From an uncultured bacterium (GTDB lineage: Bacteria > Actinomycetota > Coriobacteriia > Coriobacteriales > Atopobiaceae): a stretch of 16,379 bases of DNA. The stretch lies in assembly GCA_905214865.1 (NCBI GenBank), contig CAJMNO010000034.1, positions 1 through 16,379 of the forward strand, written 5' to 3'. The notes below the pieces were generated by a model that did not search any database, was not told where the DNA came from, and saw only the letters and a program-made list of their open reading frames with translations. Shown piece after piece: positions 14,139-16,379 of this stretch; the first letter of the stretch is position 1; each line of letters begins with the position of its first letter. The translations under genes were made by a program, and so were the position numbers.

Positions 14139-15317
14139 ATGAGGGACACACGAGAGCCGCGACAATGCAAACGCACGCGCTTCCACCGGCACGGAGGGGT
14201 GACGAGCCTGGTCTGGGCGATTCTCCTGTCCTGCTGCCTGGCAACGAGTGGCCTGCTCCTCTCGGCGTGTGACGAAAGCGGCAGAGACGCCCAGGCGGAT
14301 TCCACCCCAACCTATGCCTCGCAGTCCGAGCCCAGCACGGACTCCGCGGACTCCAAGCCCGCGGCGGACTCCCAGGCGACGGGAGACCAGCCGGCGGCCT
14401 CGCAGCCCAAGGCGCAGGAGACGGCGTCCCAGGAGCCCATCACCTACGCCTACACCACCTGGAACGAGGCGGAGAGCCCCAACTACGTCCGCCACGTAGG
14501 TGACGCGCGCATAGCCCAGCAGCTGAGCCCGGGCGAGGTCAGGTACTCGCAGCTCGACTCCCTTGGCCGCGCGGGACAGGTCGCCGTATGCGTCACCAAG
14601 CAGATGATGGACGAGGGAACGGCTAGCGAGAGGGGTGACCTTCCCGACCCCGCGGGATGGGGCAACAACGAGAAGGTGCAGATCGAGCTCCCCAACGGCC
14701 GCCTGTACCACGGCTGGTTCTGGAACCGCTCGCACCTGCTGGCCAAGTCGCTCGGGGGCGACGCGGAGCTCCACAACCTTGTGACCGGCACGCGCATGCA
14801 GAACGTGGGCGCAAACAACGACCAGGGTGGCATGGAGATGACCGAGGCGGCCGTGCGGGCCCTGCTCCGCCAGCATCCCGACACCACGGTCATGTACGTG
14901 GCGACGCCCGTGTACGAGGGGAGCGAGCTGATCCCCCGGTCCGTCTTTGTGGACGTGCTCTCGAGCGACGGCATCATCAACGAGGAGGTCGAGGTCTACA
15001 ACGCCGCCAAGGGGTTCCAGATCGACTACTCCACGGGAAGCATAACCGCGGTCGGCGAGGATGCCCAGGTGGAGACGGGAGGCACGACGTCTGGGTCCGG
15101 GTCGGCATCCTCTGGCGCAAGCGGGCAGCCGGCGACACCCACCGCGGCGCCCTCGGCGAGCGAGGACAAGGGCCAGGTCGTATACGTGACCAAGTCAGGC
15201 AAGCGCTACCACTCCACGCCAAACTGCCGCGGGCTCAGGAACGCCAAGACGGTCACCGAGACCACGCTGGGCGACGCCGAGGCACGCGGCCTCACTCCCT
15301 GCAAGATCTGCGAGTAG
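14139..15317 (+). CDS. Lipoprotein DNA/RNA non-specific endonuclease (EndA/NucA-type)
   Basis: 392 residues from the ATG at 14139. Arg-rich N-terminus, hydrophobic helix (21-41) and lipobox L-S-A-C with C44 give an anchored extracellular lipoprotein. A Ser/Thr/Asp/Gln/Ala-rich spacer (45-100) leads to the nuclease domain (about 102-305): NRSHLLAKSLGG (196-207) with H199 in place of DRGH's His, then NLVTGTRMQNVGANN (213-227) supplying the metal-binding Asn, as in beta-beta-alpha-metal nucleases such as streptococcal EndA. A second low-complexity linker (310-345) ends in a module VVYVTKSGKRYHST..C..L....PCKIC (H358, C363, C388, C391), probably metal-binding. Same module in the convergent gene at 15476. 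A frame start at 14055 exists but lies before the direct repeats. The Shine-Dalgarno is poor (GGGGGCGG). Likely role: degrading external DNA for nutrients, or handling it for uptake. Confidence 0.88.
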   Translation: MRDTREPRQCKRTRFHRHGGVTSLVWAILLSCCLATSGLLLSACDESGRDAQADSTPTYASQSEPSTDSADSKPAADSQATGDQPAASQPKAQETASQEPITYAYTTWNEAESPNYVRHVGDARIAQQLSPGEVRYSQLDSLGRAGQVAVCVTKQMMDEGTASERGDLPDPAGWGNNEKVQIELPNGRLYHGWFWNRSHLLAKSLGGDAELHNLVTGTRMQNVGANNDQGGMEMTEAAVRALLRQHPDTTVMYVATPVYEGSELIPRSVFVDVLSSDGIINEEVEVYNAAKGFQIDYSTGSITAVGEDAQVETGGTTSGSGSASSGASGQPATPTAAPSASEDKGQVVYVTKSGKRYHSTPNCRGLRNAKTVTETTLGDAEARGLTPCKICE

Positions 15318-15414
15318 GGGCGCACGGGGCGTCTCCCCACTCGCCGAGGAAATCGCGCAAGGTGAGACGGGCGTGCCAAGATGGGCGGCGGCCTCGCCAG
15401 GTGGTCACAGAGAG

Positions 15415-15450
15415 GGAGCGGGGGACGTGCCATCGCGCGTCCCCCGCTCC
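15415..15450. terminator. Hairpin between convergent genes, probable bidirectional terminator
   Basis: Perfect 13-bp stem (15415-15427 with 15438-15450) and a 10-nt loop, about 100 nt after the nuclease stop and 25 nt after the stop of the minus-strand gene. No strong T run on either side, so the call rests on stem strength and convergent position. Confidence 0.6.
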
Positions 15451-15475
15451 GTACGTTCACCTGCTGGCTTTGAAA

Positions 15476-16198
15476 CTAGTGGCAATCCTTGCAGGGCGTG
15501 AGGCCCATGCGCTGTGCAGTTGCCAGGTCAGTGGAATAGATCTTCTTTGATCGTCCAAGAGAGGGACAGTCCCTCGTGCTGTGGTAGCGCTTGCCGCTCG
15601 GGGTGTAGTACACCACATTCGTGACCGTGCTTCCGCCACCCTGCGATGAGGATCCGCCGCCGGTTCCGGGGTTGCTCGGAGCGGGCTTGTCCGCGTTGGG
15701 GTCGGCCCTTCCCGGACCAAGCGCGTACCAGGCGAGGCCCTCGTCACGCCAACCAAGTGAGACGAGCCAGTCCCTCTCCGATCCGTTGGTGGTGTAGTTG
15801 TGCGACCCCGAGCGCGCGTTGGGGTTGTACTGGCGGAACATCGTCACGGTATGAGCGTCGTCCGAGTACCAGCCAATGCCCTCGAATCTCCAGCCGGCGT
15901 TGACCAGCATGTCCTTCTCGTTGGAGTTCATGGTGTAGTGGTGGTCGCCCGCGTTGGGGTTATACAGGCGGTAGACGGGAGTCGCCGAGTGGTCGGGCGC
16001 GACCCAGCCAACCTGCTCGTAGCGCCAACCCACCCGCCTGAGCGAGTCCCTCTCCGCCACGTTCGCGGTGTAGAAGTGCTCCCCCGAGTTGGGGTTGTAG
16101 AGCCGGTACATGTCCTGCGCGGCGAGCGCCGTTGCCGGCGCCGCCATCGCGGCCACCAGGGCGACGACCGCGGCAAGCCAACCCGTACCCTTGTGTAT
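15476..16198 (-). CDS. Secreted three-repeat surface protein with C-terminal Cys/His module
   Basis: 240 residues if translation starts at the ATA codon at 16198. Residues 1-27 are then a clean signal peptide (HKG, hydrophobic core, PATALAA with cleavage near 27). Three tandem repeats of about 40 residues follow (30-67, 75-111, 120-158), each with Y-R-x-YNPNxGxHxYT, an acidic/basic helix ending in L..xGW, and xGW. They resemble the short repeats found on actinobacterial and Firmicute surface proteins (DUF5648 type, named from memory). Then a Gly/Ser linker (173-193) and the module VVYYTPSGKRYHST..C.....PCKDC (H206, C211, C236, C239), as in the nuclease at 14139. No catalytic domain. AAGGAGG lies exactly 8 nt before ATA. 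The only canonical in-frame start upstream is TTG at 16339, which has no Shine-Dalgarno, lies before the likely -10 and gives a non-signal-like N-terminus. The frame is open to 16339. Adhesion or wall binding is inferred. Confidence 0.82.
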   Translation of the reverse strand: MHKGTGWLAAVVALVAAMAAPATALAAQDMYRLYNPNSGEHFYTANVAERDSLRRVGWRYEQVGWVAPDHSATPVYRLYNPNAGDHHYTMNSNEKDMLVNAGWRFEGIGWYSDDAHTVTMFRQYNPNARSGSHNYTTNGSERDWLVSLGWRDEGLAWYALGPGRADPNADKPAPSNPGTGGGSSSQGGGSTVTNVVYYTPSGKRYHSTRDCPSLGRSKKIYSTDLATAQRMGLTPCKDCH

Positions 16199-16220
16199 TG
16201 TTGGTGCCTCCTTCTTCCAA

Positions 16221-16252
16221 ACGTTCCTGAACGTAACCTTGGCAAGAGTATA
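16221..16252 (-). promoter_or_regulatory. -10 element and palindromic site of the repeat-protein gene
   Basis: TATACT on the minus strand (16252 down to 16247) is a good -10 without a clear -35. Just downstream, at 16221-16234, is the perfect palindrome ACGTTC-CT-GAACGT, in the leader between predicted transcription start (about 16240) and the AAGGAGG ribosome site. It could be a repressor operator. Confidence 0.45.
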
Positions 16253-16343
16253 CGGGGCAGGTGCATCGTCCCCGGGGGCATTCGGCGGGTGGACCGACGG
16301 GAACCCGACTGACGGGGCAAATCGGCGGTTGATTGCCAAAGCT

Positions 16344-16372
16344 AGTGCAGCTTCGGCAGGGTAAGTGCAGCT
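16344..16372. repeat. 9-bp direct repeat with 20-bp period
   Basis: AGTGCAGCT at 16344-16352 and 16364-16372, two helical turns apart, about 100 bp upstream of the repeat-protein promoter. Spacing would suit side-by-side binding of a regulator. The window ends 7 bp later, so the extent of the element is unknown. Confidence 0.35.
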
Positions 16373-16379
16373 GACAGAG

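Overview
High-GC, gene-dense DNA that looks like an actinobacterium of the class Coriobacteriia, probably an Olsenella/Atopobium-like member of the Atopobiaceae. The basis is base composition, short-repeat secreted proteins with the R-x-YNPNxGxHxYT signature, and general protein style. This assignment is inference from sequence style, not from a marker gene.

Left part (1-7261). A tightly overlapping minus-strand operon runs from about 5855 down to 124: an AlgI-type MBOAT acyltransferase, a membrane-anchored SGNH-like protein, a DltA-like amino-acid adenylating enzyme, a fold-type III PLP decarboxylase and a small acyl carrier protein. It has the logic of the dlt system (activate an amino acid, load a carrier protein, pass it through an MBOAT to an extracytoplasmic acceptor). 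It differs in having an embedded decarboxylase, altered specificity residues and an AlgI-like rather than DltB-like MBOAT. I infer a cell-surface polymer modification pathway using an amino-acyl or decarboxylated amino-acyl group other than D-alanine. A divergent ATP-grasp ligase (6071-7261) shares an AT-rich control region carrying two identical 12-bp direct repeats.

Middle (7262-11054). A DeoR-type regulator and a LysR-type regulator with a strong promoter are followed by about 1.5 kb without a credible gene. This gap holds a striking array of at least 13 diverged units of about 41 bp whose orientation switches three times (4 forward, 2 reverse, 2 forward, 5 reverse). It ends with a near-consensus promoter, a palindrome at the predicted transcription start, and a leader of about 355 nt with three compact GC hairpins.

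Right part (11055-16379). The leader feeds a two-gene sulfur operon (cystathionine gamma-lyase/synthase-type enzyme and MccA-like cystathionine beta-synthase/cysteine synthase) ending in a 14-bp-stem terminator. The pair probably does transsulfuration between homocysteine and cysteine. Convergent to it is an aquaporin-family channel with a non-canonical predicted selectivity filter. The window ends with two convergent genes for exported proteins, a lipoprotein nuclease of the EndA/NucA beta-beta-alpha-metal type and a three-repeat surface protein. Both carry the same C-terminal H/C-x-C module and a terminator hairpin lies between them. The second appears to use an AUA start codon.
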